Assembly: GCF_002929215.1 (NCBI RefSeq)
Contig: NZ_PJII01000002.1
Coordinates: 149,289 to 213,288, forward strand
Origin: Arthrobacter sp. ZGTC412
GTDB taxonomy: Bacteria > Actinomycetota > Actinomycetes > Actinomycetales > Micrococcaceae
Direction of reading: 5' to 3'
Length of the DNA stretch: 64,000 bases
A program made the position numbers and the translations under genes. Positions 8,418 to 16,402 of the stretch are shown piece by piece; the first letter of the stretch is position 1, and every line of letters starts with the position of its first letter. The notes beneath the pieces are model-generated. The model ran no database searches. It worked only from the letters and a program-made list of their open reading frames with translations, and was not told the DNA's origin.

Positions 8418-9620
8418 ATGGAACCAGAGGCGGTGGTACGGCTGCGGCTTCAGTCCCAGCTGCTCCGGGAACCCGGGGCCGCCTCGCCGGAGGTTGCCCT
8501 TCGCACCCTGCTGGCGGTGCAGGCACAGGAATTTCCCTACGCCAGGTGGAGCCTGGCGCAGCGCGTAGCAGCCGGTGTTGATCCTCCTGTAACGGCAGCG
8601 GACATCGAGACGGCGGTAGCCGATGGCCGGATCCTGCGTACCCATATCCTCCGGCCCACCTGGCATTTCGTCCACCGCGAAGACCTCCGCTGGCTCCGTG
8701 CGCTCTCCGCGCCACGCCTCGAACAGGCCAACGCCTTCACCTACCGGAGCACCGGCATCGACGCGGGTGCTGCTGCCCGGAGCGCGGATGTGCTGGCCCA
8801 GGCCGTTGCTGACGGGAACCACCTGACCCGGGAAGGTCTTGCGGCAAGACTGCGGGACGCCGGGTTCGCGGCGAAAGGCCTGGAGCTTGCGTACCTGATC
8901 ATGCACGCCGAAATCAGCGGCGTCCTGGTGAGCGGGACGCCGGTGCGGAGCCCGGGTGGCGCGCTGAAGCAGACGTATGCCCTTTTCGACGAACGCGTTC
9001 CTGCCGGCCCGAATACGGCCCCCACCCGGGCTGAAGCACTGGCCGAACTGACCCGCCGCTATTTCACCGGCCGCGGCCCCGCAACGGTTAAGGACTGCGC
9101 CGACTGGTCGGGGATGACCATGACGGACGTCCGCAAGGGCCTGCAACTCACTCTGGAGGCACACCCCGACGCGCTCGCCGAAACGGTGGTTGACGGCGTC
9201 GTGCTCTATTACAGTGCGGAAGCCGGCAGAGCTGATGCCGGCAGGACTGAAGCCGGGCCCCGGCCCGGCGGCACCATTCCTTCGGAAGCCGGACCACGGA
9301 TAGACCTGATTCAGTGCTACGACGAATATGTCATGGGTTATTCGGCCACACGGCACTATATGGGCGGCGGCGCTCCCGCTTTTCCCTTTGAAGGTTTGCC
9401 AATGCACGTGGTGCTGCTGGACGGGCGGATGGCTGGGTCCTGGCGGCATACGCTGCTTCCCGGGCGGTGCGAACTGGACATCCGGTTGACGCATTCCGCT
9501 GACCGCCCCGGTTCATCGCTGGCCGCCGCAGTGCAGGATGCAATGGACCGGTACGGCGCATACACCGGACTCCCGGCCGTCCGGGTGCAGTCCGGGGTTA
9601 AGCTGGAAGGACACACATGA
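8418..9620 (+). CDS. Winged-helix (HTH_42) protein, AlkZ-like DNA glycosylase candidate
   Basis: About 400 residues of the HTH_42 superfamily, which includes the interstrand-crosslink glycosylases AlkZ and AlkX/YcaQ. Near the N-terminus, TLLAVQAQEFPYARWSLAQR contains Gln35-x-Gln37, resembling the Q-hydrophobic-Q catalytic motif described for AlkZ. Further landmarks are ILRPTWHFVHREDLRWL, LAELTRRYFTGRGPATVKDC and a C-terminal beta domain ending with HVVLLDGRMAGSW. ATG 8418 has AGGTG 6-7 nt upstream; GTG 8409 is the alternative. Family placement is firm; DNA repair activity is inference from the motif and family. Confidence 0.7.
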   Translation: MEPEAVVRLRLQSQLLREPGAASPEVALRTLLAVQAQEFPYARWSLAQRVAAGVDPPVTAADIETAVADGRILRTHILRPTWHFVHREDLRWLRALSAPRLEQANAFTYRSTGIDAGAAARSADVLAQAVADGNHLTREGLAARLRDAGFAAKGLELAYLIMHAEISGVLVSGTPVRSPGGALKQTYALFDERVPAGPNTAPTRAEALAELTRRYFTGRGPATVKDCADWSGMTMTDVRKGLQLTLEAHPDALAETVVDGVVLYYSAEAGRADAGRTEAGPRPGGTIPSEAGPRIDLIQCYDEYVMGYSATRHYMGGGAPAFPFEGLPMHVVLLDGRMAGSWRHTLLPGRCELDIRLTHSADRPGSSLAAAVQDAMDRYGAYTGLPAVRVQSGVKLEGHT

Positions 9621-9633
9621 GAGGCACGGCACC

Positions 9634-10131
9634 GTGAGCAACTTGTTTTTCTGGATCATCATTTTGTCATTCCTGATCCCGATGGCCATGCGGATGTACC
9701 GGAAGTCTGTCGCGCGAAGGAACCACGAGCAGACCTTTTCCGGGCGCTACCCGGAGCAGTTCCCCGGCGGAGGGCAGTTCCCGGGATCAGCCGCCCCGCA
9801 GAACAAGCAGCCGCGGGACGGCTTCACCCAGCAGGATTACTTCAGCGGCGGATTCCGCGAGCTGGACCGGCCGCAGCCCCTGCCGCCCATCCACCCCGTT
9901 CCGCCGGTGGACCAGCAGTTCCCGCCGTACGGGCAGCCGCAGGATGGGCAACAACAGGGCTACCGCGAAGAAGCCCCGCAGCAGCCTGCGGCACCTGCGA
10001 CTCCCCCGCCGCCGTCGGCCCCGCAGGGCTACCGCGCCCGCAAGCTTGCCGAACTGGATGAGAAGTACAGCAACGGCGAACTGTCCGTTGAGGAGTACAT
10101 GACCCGCCGCGGCGAGATCATGAACGGCTAG
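9634..10131 (+). CDS. SHOCT-domain membrane-anchored protein of unknown function
   Basis: A 165-residue protein. The N-terminus (NLFFWIIILSFLIPMAM) is a single membrane anchor. A long Gln/Pro/Gly-rich disordered middle follows. The last 35 residues match the SHOCT motif, with KLAELDEKYSNGELSVEEY. SHOCT is a short oligomerisation-type domain found at protein termini in actinobacteria. GTG 9634 is chosen because the hydrophobic anchor begins two residues later and gagagg lies upstream. It follows the AlkZ-like gene by 13 bp and may be co-transcribed. Role unknown. Confidence 0.75.
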   Translation: MSNLFFWIIILSFLIPMAMRMYRKSVARRNHEQTFSGRYPEQFPGGGQFPGSAAPQNKQPRDGFTQQDYFSGGFRELDRPQPLPPIHPVPPVDQQFPPYGQPQDGQQQGYREEAPQQPAAPATPPPPSAPQGYRARKLAELDEKYSNGELSVEEYMTRRGEIMNG

Positions 10132-10149
10132 CCTGGGTCAACCCACCCG

Positions 10150-11634
10150 TCAGTCCACCTGCGGGAAGCCCAGATCGATGACCGACGTTGCCGGGTCCGG
10201 CCACCGCGTGGTGACCACTTTTCCCCTGGTGTAGAACCGGATGCTGTCCGGTCCGTACATGTGCGTGTCACCGAACAGGGAGTTCTTCCAGCCGCCGAAG
10301 GAGAAGGTACCTACCGGCACCGGGATGGGCACGTTGACGCCCACCATGCCCGCCTCGACGTCGAACTCGAACTGACGGGCGGCGCCGCCGTCGCGGGTGA
10401 AGATGGCAACCCCGTTGCCGAACTCGTTGTCGTTGACCAGGCGGACTGCATCACTGTAGGTGTCCACGCGGACCACGGACAGGACTGGGCCGAAGATTTC
10501 GTCGTCGTACACCTTCATGCCCGGCTTGACGTGGTCCACCAGGCTGACTCCAATGAAGAACCCGTTTGAATCGAACTGCTGCGAGCGGCCGTCGACAACC
10601 ACCGTGGCGCCTTCGTTCTCGGCGCCGGCCACATAGGAGGCCACCTTGTCGCGGTGTTCGGCGGTGATCAGCGGGCCCATTTGCGACGCCGGATCCGTGC
10701 CTGGTCCGATCGTCAGGGTAGCCATCCGGCTCTGGATGGCCGCCACGAGATCGTCCGCGATGTTGCCGACGGCAACGAGCACACTGACCGCCATGCAGCG
10801 CTCGCCCGCCGAACCGTAGGCAGCAGAAATGGCGGCGTCGGCTGCCATGTCCAGGTCCGCGTCCGGCAGGACCACCATGTGGTTTTTGGCGCCGCCCAGG
10901 GCCTGGACCCGCTTGCCGTGGTCCGCTGCGCGCTTGTAGATCGACTGCGCGATGGGCGTTGAGCCAACGAAGCTGACGGCTTTGACGTCCTGGTGTTCGA
11001 GCAGTACGTCCACTGCTTCCTTGTCGCCCTGGACTACATTCAGCACACCGGCGGGCAGCCCTGCTTCCGCGAAGACTTCCGCGATGAAGACGGCCGAGGA
11101 CGGATCCTTTTCACTGGGCTTCAGGAGCACGGTGTTGCCGCACGCCAGGGCACTGCCGATCATCCACAGCGGCACCATGGCCGGAAAGTTGAACGGGGTG
11201 ATGCAGGCCACCACGCCCACAGGTTGCCGGACGGAGTGGACGTCCACACCGCTGGAGACCTGTTCGGAGCGCTCCCCCTTGAGCATGTGGGACAGCCCCG
11301 TGGCGAACTCGATGTTCTCGAGGCCACGGGAGATTTCCCCTTCGGCGTCGGAAAGTACCTTGCCGTGCTCGCTGGTGAGGATGGCGGCCAGTTCGGACTT
11401 GCGCTGGGTGAGGATTTCGCGGACGCGGAAGAAGATGTTGGTCCGCTTGGCCAGGCTTGTTGCCCGCCAGGCAGGCAGCGCTGCCTTGGCCGCGGCAATG
11501 GCTTCCTCTACCCGGGCCGCCGACGCCAGCGCCACCTGCTTCTCCTGTTCGCCGGTGGCAGGGTTGAAGACGGGGCCGAAGCGTTCAGCGTCCGTGACGC
11601 GGCTGCCATTGATGAAGTGCGGAATGGTTTGCAT
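10150..11634 (-). CDS. mmsA: CoA-acylating methylmalonate-semialdehyde dehydrogenase
   Basis: A 494-residue aldehyde dehydrogenase that converts methylmalonate semialdehyde (and malonate semialdehyde) to propionyl-CoA (acetyl-CoA), with NAD+ and CoA, in valine and myo-inositol breakdown. Family-specific features are TPFNFPAMVPLWMIGSALAC, LLKPSEKDPSS, FVGSTPIAQSIY, LGGAKNHMVVLPDADL and the catalytic Cys near residue 280 in GSAGERCMAVS. Length fits MmsA. ATG 11634 is chosen since GAGAG precedes it and the family N-terminus starts there. It lies 13 nt after mmsB, so mmsB-mmsA form an operon. Confidence 0.93.
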   Translation of the reverse strand: MQTIPHFINGSRVTDAERFGPVFNPATGEQEKQVALASAARVEEAIAAAKAALPAWRATSLAKRTNIFFRVREILTQRKSELAAILTSEHGKVLSDAEGEISRGLENIEFATGLSHMLKGERSEQVSSGVDVHSVRQPVGVVACITPFNFPAMVPLWMIGSALACGNTVLLKPSEKDPSSAVFIAEVFAEAGLPAGVLNVVQGDKEAVDVLLEHQDVKAVSFVGSTPIAQSIYKRAADHGKRVQALGGAKNHMVVLPDADLDMAADAAISAAYGSAGERCMAVSVLVAVGNIADDLVAAIQSRMATLTIGPGTDPASQMGPLITAEHRDKVASYVAGAENEGATVVVDGRSQQFDSNGFFIGVSLVDHVKPGMKVYDDEIFGPVLSVVRVDTYSDAVRLVNDNEFGNGVAIFTRDGGAARQFEFDVEAGMVGVNVPIPVPVGTFSFGGWKNSLFGDTHMYGPDSIRFYTRGKVVTTRWPDPATSVIDLGFPQVD

Positions 11635-11647
11635 GGAGGTCTCTCTT

Positions 11648-12550
11648 CTACTTTGCTGAATCCAGCGAGCCGTCAACGAGCTTGATGATCATGGAGCAGT
11701 CCTTGCCGGATTCACCCGCATCGATGAGGCGCTGGTACAGCTGCTGAACGTGCTTGCCGATTTCGAGCGGAGTGCCGGTGTCCTCAGCGGCGCTGATGGC
11801 CAGGCCGATGTCCTTGTTCGCCAGCTCGGCAGTGAAGGTGGGCGCGAAGTCGTTGTTGGATGCTGCGGTGGGGACTACGCCGGGAACGGGGTACCAGGTA
11901 CGCAGGGCCCAGCTGTCCCCGGAGGAGACGGAGGCGATGTCCCAGAACACCTTCTTGTCGAGGCCGAGCCGGTCCGCCAGCACTGCACCCTCAGCCGTGG
12001 AGGCCAGGTTGATCAGGAGCATCAGGTTGTTGCAGATTTTGGCTGCCTGTCCGGTGGTGGCTCCACCGGTGGGGATGATGTTGGCGGCCATCGGCTCGAT
12101 GTAGCCGGTGGCGTCGGCCACGGCGGCTGCTTCACCGCCGACCATAAAGGTAAGCGTTCCTGCTGCCGCGCCGCTCATTCCGCCCGAGACAGGGGCGTCG
12201 ACGAAGCGGAAGCCGGCGGCAGCGGCGGCGTCGTGCAGTTCCTTCGCGGCGGCGATATCGATGGTGGAGGAATCAACCAGGAGGGTGCGCGTCTCAGCAT
12301 GAGCCAGCACCCCGTCCCCGCCCAGGTAGACGGCCTTGGCGTGCTCGCCCTTCGGAAGCATGGTGAATACGACGTCGGCGCCCGCCACGGCCTCGGCGAT
12401 GCTCGCCACCGGTTTTACGCCTCCGGCCTCCGCTGCGGCGAGGGCGGCGGGGTTGAGATCGAATCCCCGCACGTCGTGGCCCGCCTTTGCGAGGTTCCCG
12501 GACATGGAACCGCCCATGTTCCCCAAACCGATCCAACCTATTACTGCCAT
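11648..12550 (-). CDS. mmsB: 3-hydroxyisobutyrate dehydrogenase
   Basis: A 300-residue beta-hydroxyacid dehydrogenase. The N-terminal Rossmann motif IGWIGLGNMGGSMSGNLAKA binds NAD+. VDAPVSGGMSGAAAGTLTFM is the substrate-binding DAPVSGG signature, and GQAAKICNNLML holds the catalytic Lys. It oxidises 3-hydroxyisobutyrate to methylmalonate semialdehyde, the substrate of MmsA encoded next. AAAGGAG lies 9 nt before ATG 12550. Divergent from the LysR gene, with a palindrome in between. Confidence 0.93.
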   Translation of the reverse strand: MAVIGWIGLGNMGGSMSGNLAKAGHDVRGFDLNPAALAAAEAGGVKPVASIAEAVAGADVVFTMLPKGEHAKAVYLGGDGVLAHAETRTLLVDSSTIDIAAAKELHDAAAAAGFRFVDAPVSGGMSGAAAGTLTFMVGGEAAAVADATGYIEPMAANIIPTGGATTGQAAKICNNLMLLINLASTAEGAVLADRLGLDKKVFWDIASVSSGDSWALRTWYPVPGVVPTAASNNDFAPTFTAELANKDIGLAISAAEDTGTPLEIGKHVQQLYQRLIDAGESGKDCSMIIKLVDGSLDSAK

Positions 12551-12655
12551 GGCCCAAGCTCCTTTGCTGTTTCTCCCGCCGAGGGCGGCCGGAAGGTCTG
12601 TGTCCACCATCACACCCTGCTACAGTGCAATCAAGGGGAAAAATCACAGACGGCA

Positions 12656-12671
12656 TGTGCACTGATGCACA
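12656..12671. promoter_or_regulatory. Palindrome TGTGCA-N4-TGCACA, candidate LysR operator
   Basis: A perfect 6+6 inverted repeat in the gap between mmsB (start 12550) and the LysR gene (start 12689). Its core TGCAcTgATGCACA recurs almost exactly at 16365-16378 upstream of the MHS transporter. Placement just before a LysR gene suggests autoregulation plus control of mmsBA. Confidence 0.5.
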
Positions 12672-12688
12672 CAGATGAGAGGCACCGG

Positions 12689-13588
12689 GTGGCGCGGCTT
12701 CCGAGTCCGGACGACTTGCTCATTTTGCTGACCGTGGCCCGGCTGGGGCGTTTCAACGCCGTCGCCGAAACGCTGGGCACCACGCACACCACCATTTCGC
12801 GCCGGATCCTCGCCCTCGACAAGCAACTGGGCGGCCGAACCCTGGAGCGCAGCCCGCACGGCTGGGAATTGACGGAGCTCGGGGCTTCGGCCGTCGCCGC
12901 GGCGGAAACGATCGAGGAGACGCTGGGGTCCCTGGCAGCCGTTACCGGCCAGGACCGGGACGCCCTGGCCGGCATGGTGCGGATCAGCACCTCCGACGGC
13001 TTCGGCGCCGAATTCGTGACGCCGGCGCTGGTCCGCCTCCAGCACCGGCACGCCATGCTGAATGTGGAAATGCTGAGCGCAACGCGCAAGGTCAGCCAGA
13101 ACCGCTCCGGCGTGGACCTGGAGGTGGTGGTGGGCCGCACGGACGTGAGCAACGCCCAGACCATCTTCCTGACCAACTACTTCCTCCGGCTCTACGCCAG
13201 CCCCTCCTACGCCGCCCGGCGGGGCTTGCCGGAAACGCTCGACGGCGTGGGGCAGCACGGCTTTGTCTCTTACGTTGAGTCGGCGCTTCAGGTTGCCGAA
13301 CTGGGCCACCGGTCCTCGCAGCTGCCGATGCCGAAGTCCAGCTTCCAGGCGACGAGCATCTTTGCCCAGGTCGAGGCGGTGCGGCGGGGCGCCGGCATCG
13401 GGCTGCTTCCGAACTTTATGGTGGCCCGCAATCCGGAGTTCATTCCGGTGCTCCCCGACGCCTTCCAGCGTCAGTTGCCCATCTGGGCGGTGGCCCGGCC
13501 GGAATCGCTCCGGTCCGCACGGGTGCAGGCCGTTATCGTTGCCCTGAAGGAAGAGGTGGCGGAACGCCAGGACCTGCTGGCTGCCTAG
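12689..13588 (+). CDS. LysR-family transcriptional regulator
   Basis: About 299 residues. The N-terminal winged HTH spans residues 1-60 (LTVARLGRFNAVAETLGTTH, then TTISRRILALDKQLGGRTLE). A periplasmic-binding-like effector domain follows (MVRISTSDGFGAEFVTPALV, GAGIGLLPNFMVARNPEFIP). GTG 12689 is preferred because GAGAGG lies about 6 nt upstream; ATG 12665 in the same frame would sit inside the candidate operator. Divergent from mmsB and convergent with the alcohol dehydrogenase gene, so the likely targets are mmsBA and possibly the transporter at 14839. Effector unknown; a branched-chain intermediate is a reasonable guess. Confidence 0.85.
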   Translation: MARLPSPDDLLILLTVARLGRFNAVAETLGTTHTTISRRILALDKQLGGRTLERSPHGWELTELGASAVAAAETIEETLGSLAAVTGQDRDALAGMVRISTSDGFGAEFVTPALVRLQHRHAMLNVEMLSATRKVSQNRSGVDLEVVVGRTDVSNAQTIFLTNYFLRLYASPSYAARRGLPETLDGVGQHGFVSYVESALQVAELGHRSSQLPMPKSSFQATSIFAQVEAVRRGAGIGLLPNFMVARNPEFIPVLPDAFQRQLPIWAVARPESLRSARVQAVIVALKEEVAERQDLLAA

Positions 13589-13611
13589 GCCTCCGACATG
13601 CGGGTCCGGTT

Positions 13612-14730
13612 TCAGGCCTGGAAGAGCCGCCTCACCACTTGCCCGGCGGCGAGTGCGTCGAGGCCTTCGTTGATCTCCTCCAGCGGCCGGGTGTCGGTGT
13701 GCAGAAGCTCGACGGGAAGCCTGCCCTCGCGCCAGTAGCCAAGGTACAGGGGGATGTCCCGGTCCGGAACGGCGTCGCCCATATACGAGCCAAGCAACCG
13801 CTTGCCGGCCCCGGCGAACTGGAGCGCGGGCACTGTCAGTTCTGCGGTGGGGTGCGGCAGCCCTACCGAGACTACTGCCCCGCCGCGGGTCACGTGCTCG
13901 AGGCAGGACGATATGACCCGGGTTGACCCCACAGCTTCGATGGCGACGTCCACGCCGTCACCGGCAGCCTCACCGATCAGACGGGAAGCCTCGTCCGGGG
14001 TCCCCACGGCAGTTGCCCCGCACTTCAGGGCGAGCCCGTGCTTGCCCGCATTGGGATCGATGGCGATCACGGAGGAGGCGCCGGCGAGCGCCGCGGCCAT
14101 TACGGCCGAAAGTCCTACCGCGCCGAGTCCGAAAACGGCTATGGACTGTCCGGCCTGGACAGCTGCCGTGTTGAGGACCGCTCCCATTCCGGTGAGCACG
14201 GCGCAACCGAACATTGCCGCAACAGTGTCCGGGACGTCGTCGTCAATGACCACCACTGATTCCCGTGCCACCACGGCGTAATCGGCGAACGCGGAAACCC
14301 CCAGATGGTGGTTGATCCGCTCCCCTGCGGGCGTCCGCAGCAGGGCCTCGCCATGCAGGAGGTCCCCGGACCCGTTGACTTCCGCCGCGCGGTGGCAGAG
14401 CGCCGGGCGGCCCGCCCGGCATGCACGGCAGGCGCCACAGCTCGGAACGAAGACGAGCACCACGTGGTCCCCGGGGGAAACGTCCGTGACGCCTTCACCC
14501 ACCGCGGCAACCCGCCCTACGGCCTCATGCCCCAGCGCCATGGGAAGGGGCCGGACACGGGAGCCGTCCACTACGGACAGGTCCGAGTGGCACAGGCTCG
14601 AGTAGGTGATGGTGATGCCCAACTCACCGGCTCGGGGTTCCGGCCGGTCAAGCTCTTCGACCCGAAGGGCGTGCGCTTCGGTGTAGCTGGCTCCGGACGG
14701 GACCGTGGAGTAAAGGACGGCTGCTTTCAT
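13612..14730 (-). CDS. Zinc-dependent alcohol dehydrogenase
   Basis: A 372-residue medium-chain dehydrogenase of the class III-like type. Catalytic zinc ligands are in SLCHSDLS and LGHEAVGR, the structural zinc is held by CGACRACRAGRPALC, and NAD+ binds at AVFGLGAVGLSAVMAAALAG. The family oxidises alcohols or formaldehyde/mycothiol-type adducts; the true substrate is not determinable. ATG 14730 has AGGA 7 nt upstream. It lies downstream of the MHS transporter gene on the same strand, with a strong hairpin between them, so it may be only partly co-transcribed. The neighbourhood suggests oxidation of an imported organic substrate. Confidence 0.87.
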   Translation of the reverse strand: MKAAVLYSTVPSGASYTEAHALRVEELDRPEPRAGELGITITYSSLCHSDLSVVDGSRVRPLPMALGHEAVGRVAAVGEGVTDVSPGDHVVLVFVPSCGACRACRAGRPALCHRAAEVNGSGDLLHGEALLRTPAGERINHHLGVSAFADYAVVARESVVVIDDDVPDTVAAMFGCAVLTGMGAVLNTAAVQAGQSIAVFGLGAVGLSAVMAAALAGASSVIAIDPNAGKHGLALKCGATAVGTPDEASRLIGEAAGDGVDVAIEAVGSTRVISSCLEHVTRGGAVVSVGLPHPTAELTVPALQFAGAGKRLLGSYMGDAVPDRDIPLYLGYWREGRLPVELLHTDTRPLEEINEGLDALAAGQVVRRLFQA

Positions 14731-14760
14731 GGGGAATCCTGACTTCGTCGAAGGTGCTGA

Positions 14761-14807
14761 CACCCAACTGCCCGGGCCTGCGTGGTCGCGGGTCCGGGCA
14801 GTGGGTG
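14761..14807 (-). terminator. Hairpin between transporter and alcohol dehydrogenase genes
   Basis: Arms 14761-14775 and 14794-14807 pair over 14 bp with one bulged A. It sits 31 nt past the transporter stop and upstream of the dehydrogenase start, acting as a terminator or attenuator. Its outer base CACCCAACTG resembles the hairpin family seen at 2841. Confidence 0.6.
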
Positions 14808-14838
14808 TGCTGTGTGTCGTGCTTGGGCGTGGCAGCGC

Positions 14839-16221
14839 CTACTTCTTGCCGGCTGCGAGCAGGTCTGCGGTGCCCTTCGCGTCGGCGGCGTCCACGTCGT
14901 GCAGCGAAATGCCGCGGGTCTCCTTGAGGAAGAACACGGAGATTGCGGTCACGATGCAGGCACCCAGCAGGTACAGCGCCACCGGAGTGGAGGACTTGAA
15001 CGTTCCCAGCAGCGATGTGGCGATGATCGGTGCCAGCGAGCCGGCGACGATGGAAGTCACCTGGTAGCCCAGGGAAACGCCAGAGTACCGCATCCGGGTG
15101 GGGAACATCTCGGCCATGATGGACGGCTGCCCGGCATACATCAGCGCGTGGAACAGCAGGCCGATGGTGATGGCGGCCAGGATGATGATGTCATTGCCGG
15201 TGTCCATCATGGGGAAGGCGAAGAAGCCCCAGGTGCCGCCGAGGATGGCGCCCACCATGTAGACCGGCCGCCGGCCGAACGCGTCCGACATCTTGCCGAC
15301 GAGCGGCACGGCGCAGAAGTGGATGAAGTGCGCCACGAGCAGAAGCAAGAGGATGCGGGAGGTGTCGGTCTGGACGACCACTTTGAGGTAGGTGATGGAG
15401 AACGTCACCACGAGGTAGTACAGGATGTTCTCGGCAAAACGCAGGCCCATGGCGGTGAAGACACCCCGTGGGTAGCGGCGGAAGACTTCGGCAACACCGT
15501 AGCCCTTCTTCTCCACCGTGACTTCCTTGCGGGCTTCGATGAAGATCGGCGCATCCTGGACCTTGGTGCGGATGTAGTAGCCAACGATCACGATCACGGC
15601 GGAGAGCCAGAAGGCGACGCGCCAGCCCCAGCCGAGGAATGCTTCCTGGGAAAGCGTGGCGGAAAGGGTGAACAGCACGCCGGTGGCCAGGAGGTTGCCC
15701 ATAGGCACGGCGGACTGCGGCCAGCTGGACCAGAACCCGCGGGACTTGTTGGGGCTGTGCTCGGCGACCAGCAGAACGGCGCCGCCCCACTCACCGCCGA
15801 CGGCGAAGCCCTGGACGAAGCGCAGGAACACCAGGAGGGCCGGAGCCCAGTAGCCGATCTGCGCGAAGGTGGGCAGGCATCCCATGAGGAAGGTGGAGAC
15901 GCCAACCAGGACGATGCTCAGCTGCAGCAACTGCTTGCGGCCGAACTTGTCACCGAAGTGGCCGAAGACGATGCCGCCGATCGGCCGGGCCACGAAGCCC
16001 ACGGCATAGGTAACGAAGGCGGCGATGATGCCGTCCAGTTCGGTCCCGGAATTGGGGAAGAACATTTTGCCGAACACCAGGGTGGCGGCGGAGGCATAGA
16101 GGAAAAACTCATACCACTCAACCACGGTGCCGGCCATGGAGGCCGTGACTACTTTCTTCAGGCCTGAGGCCTTGACGTCGGTTTCCTCTGGCCGCCGTGC
16201 GGCCGAGCTTTCCGTACTCAT
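14839..16221 (-). CDS. MHS-family MFS transporter (organic acid:H+ symporter type)
   Basis: A 460-residue, 12-segment major facilitator of the metabolite:H+ symporter family (KgtP/ShiA/ProP group). The loop 2-3 signature is visible as GFVARPIGGIVFGHFGDKFG with following RKQLL. A mid-protein charged loop (EARKEVTVEKKG) and loop 8-9 DAFGRRPVYM fit as well. Members import dicarboxylates, aromatic acids, shikimate or betaine with protons; substrate not determinable. ATG 16221. Its upstream region contains TGCA palindromes matching the one at the LysR/mmsB gene, suggesting shared control. Confidence 0.9.
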   Translation of the reverse strand: MSTESSAARRPEETDVKASGLKKVVTASMAGTVVEWYEFFLYASAATLVFGKMFFPNSGTELDGIIAAFVTYAVGFVARPIGGIVFGHFGDKFGRKQLLQLSIVLVGVSTFLMGCLPTFAQIGYWAPALLVFLRFVQGFAVGGEWGGAVLLVAEHSPNKSRGFWSSWPQSAVPMGNLLATGVLFTLSATLSQEAFLGWGWRVAFWLSAVIVIVGYYIRTKVQDAPIFIEARKEVTVEKKGYGVAEVFRRYPRGVFTAMGLRFAENILYYLVVTFSITYLKVVVQTDTSRILLLLLVAHFIHFCAVPLVGKMSDAFGRRPVYMVGAILGGTWGFFAFPMMDTGNDIIILAAITIGLLFHALMYAGQPSIMAEMFPTRMRYSGVSLGYQVTSIVAGSLAPIIATSLLGTFKSSTPVALYLLGACIVTAISVFFLKETRGISLHDVDAADAKGTADLLAAGKK

Positions 16222-16364
16222 GTATGAACTCCTTCGGCGTCGTCATCGACACCACTGGGACAGGCTATGGCGGATGCGTGTGGTTTTGGTCACGAACCGC
16301 CGGGTCCCATCGAGTATGGTCTGCCGGAACGCCCAGCTCAACGCCGAATGATGCAGAGCGCATC

Positions 16365-16378
16365 TGCATTAATGCACA
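16365..16378. promoter_or_regulatory. Palindrome TGCATTAATGCA(CA), second copy of the candidate LysR operator
   Basis: A perfect 12-bp palindrome (16365-16376) lies 144 bp before the MHS transporter start. With the next two bases it matches 12 of 14 positions of 12658-12671. An overlapping repeat, ATGCAG-N7-CTGCAT, begins near 16350, so several TGCA half-sites cluster here. Confidence 0.45.
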
Positions 16379-16402
16379 TCTGTTGACGTTTGGGGCGCGG
16401 TG

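Noticed and set aside
11750-12664. Upstream extension of the LysR reading frame
   Set aside because: It runs antisense across mmsB and through the promoter region; the LysR HTH begins only after 12689.
14782-16167. Plus-strand open frame opposite the MHS transporter
   Set aside because: Antisense shadow; the minus frame has twelve TM segments and the MFS signature.
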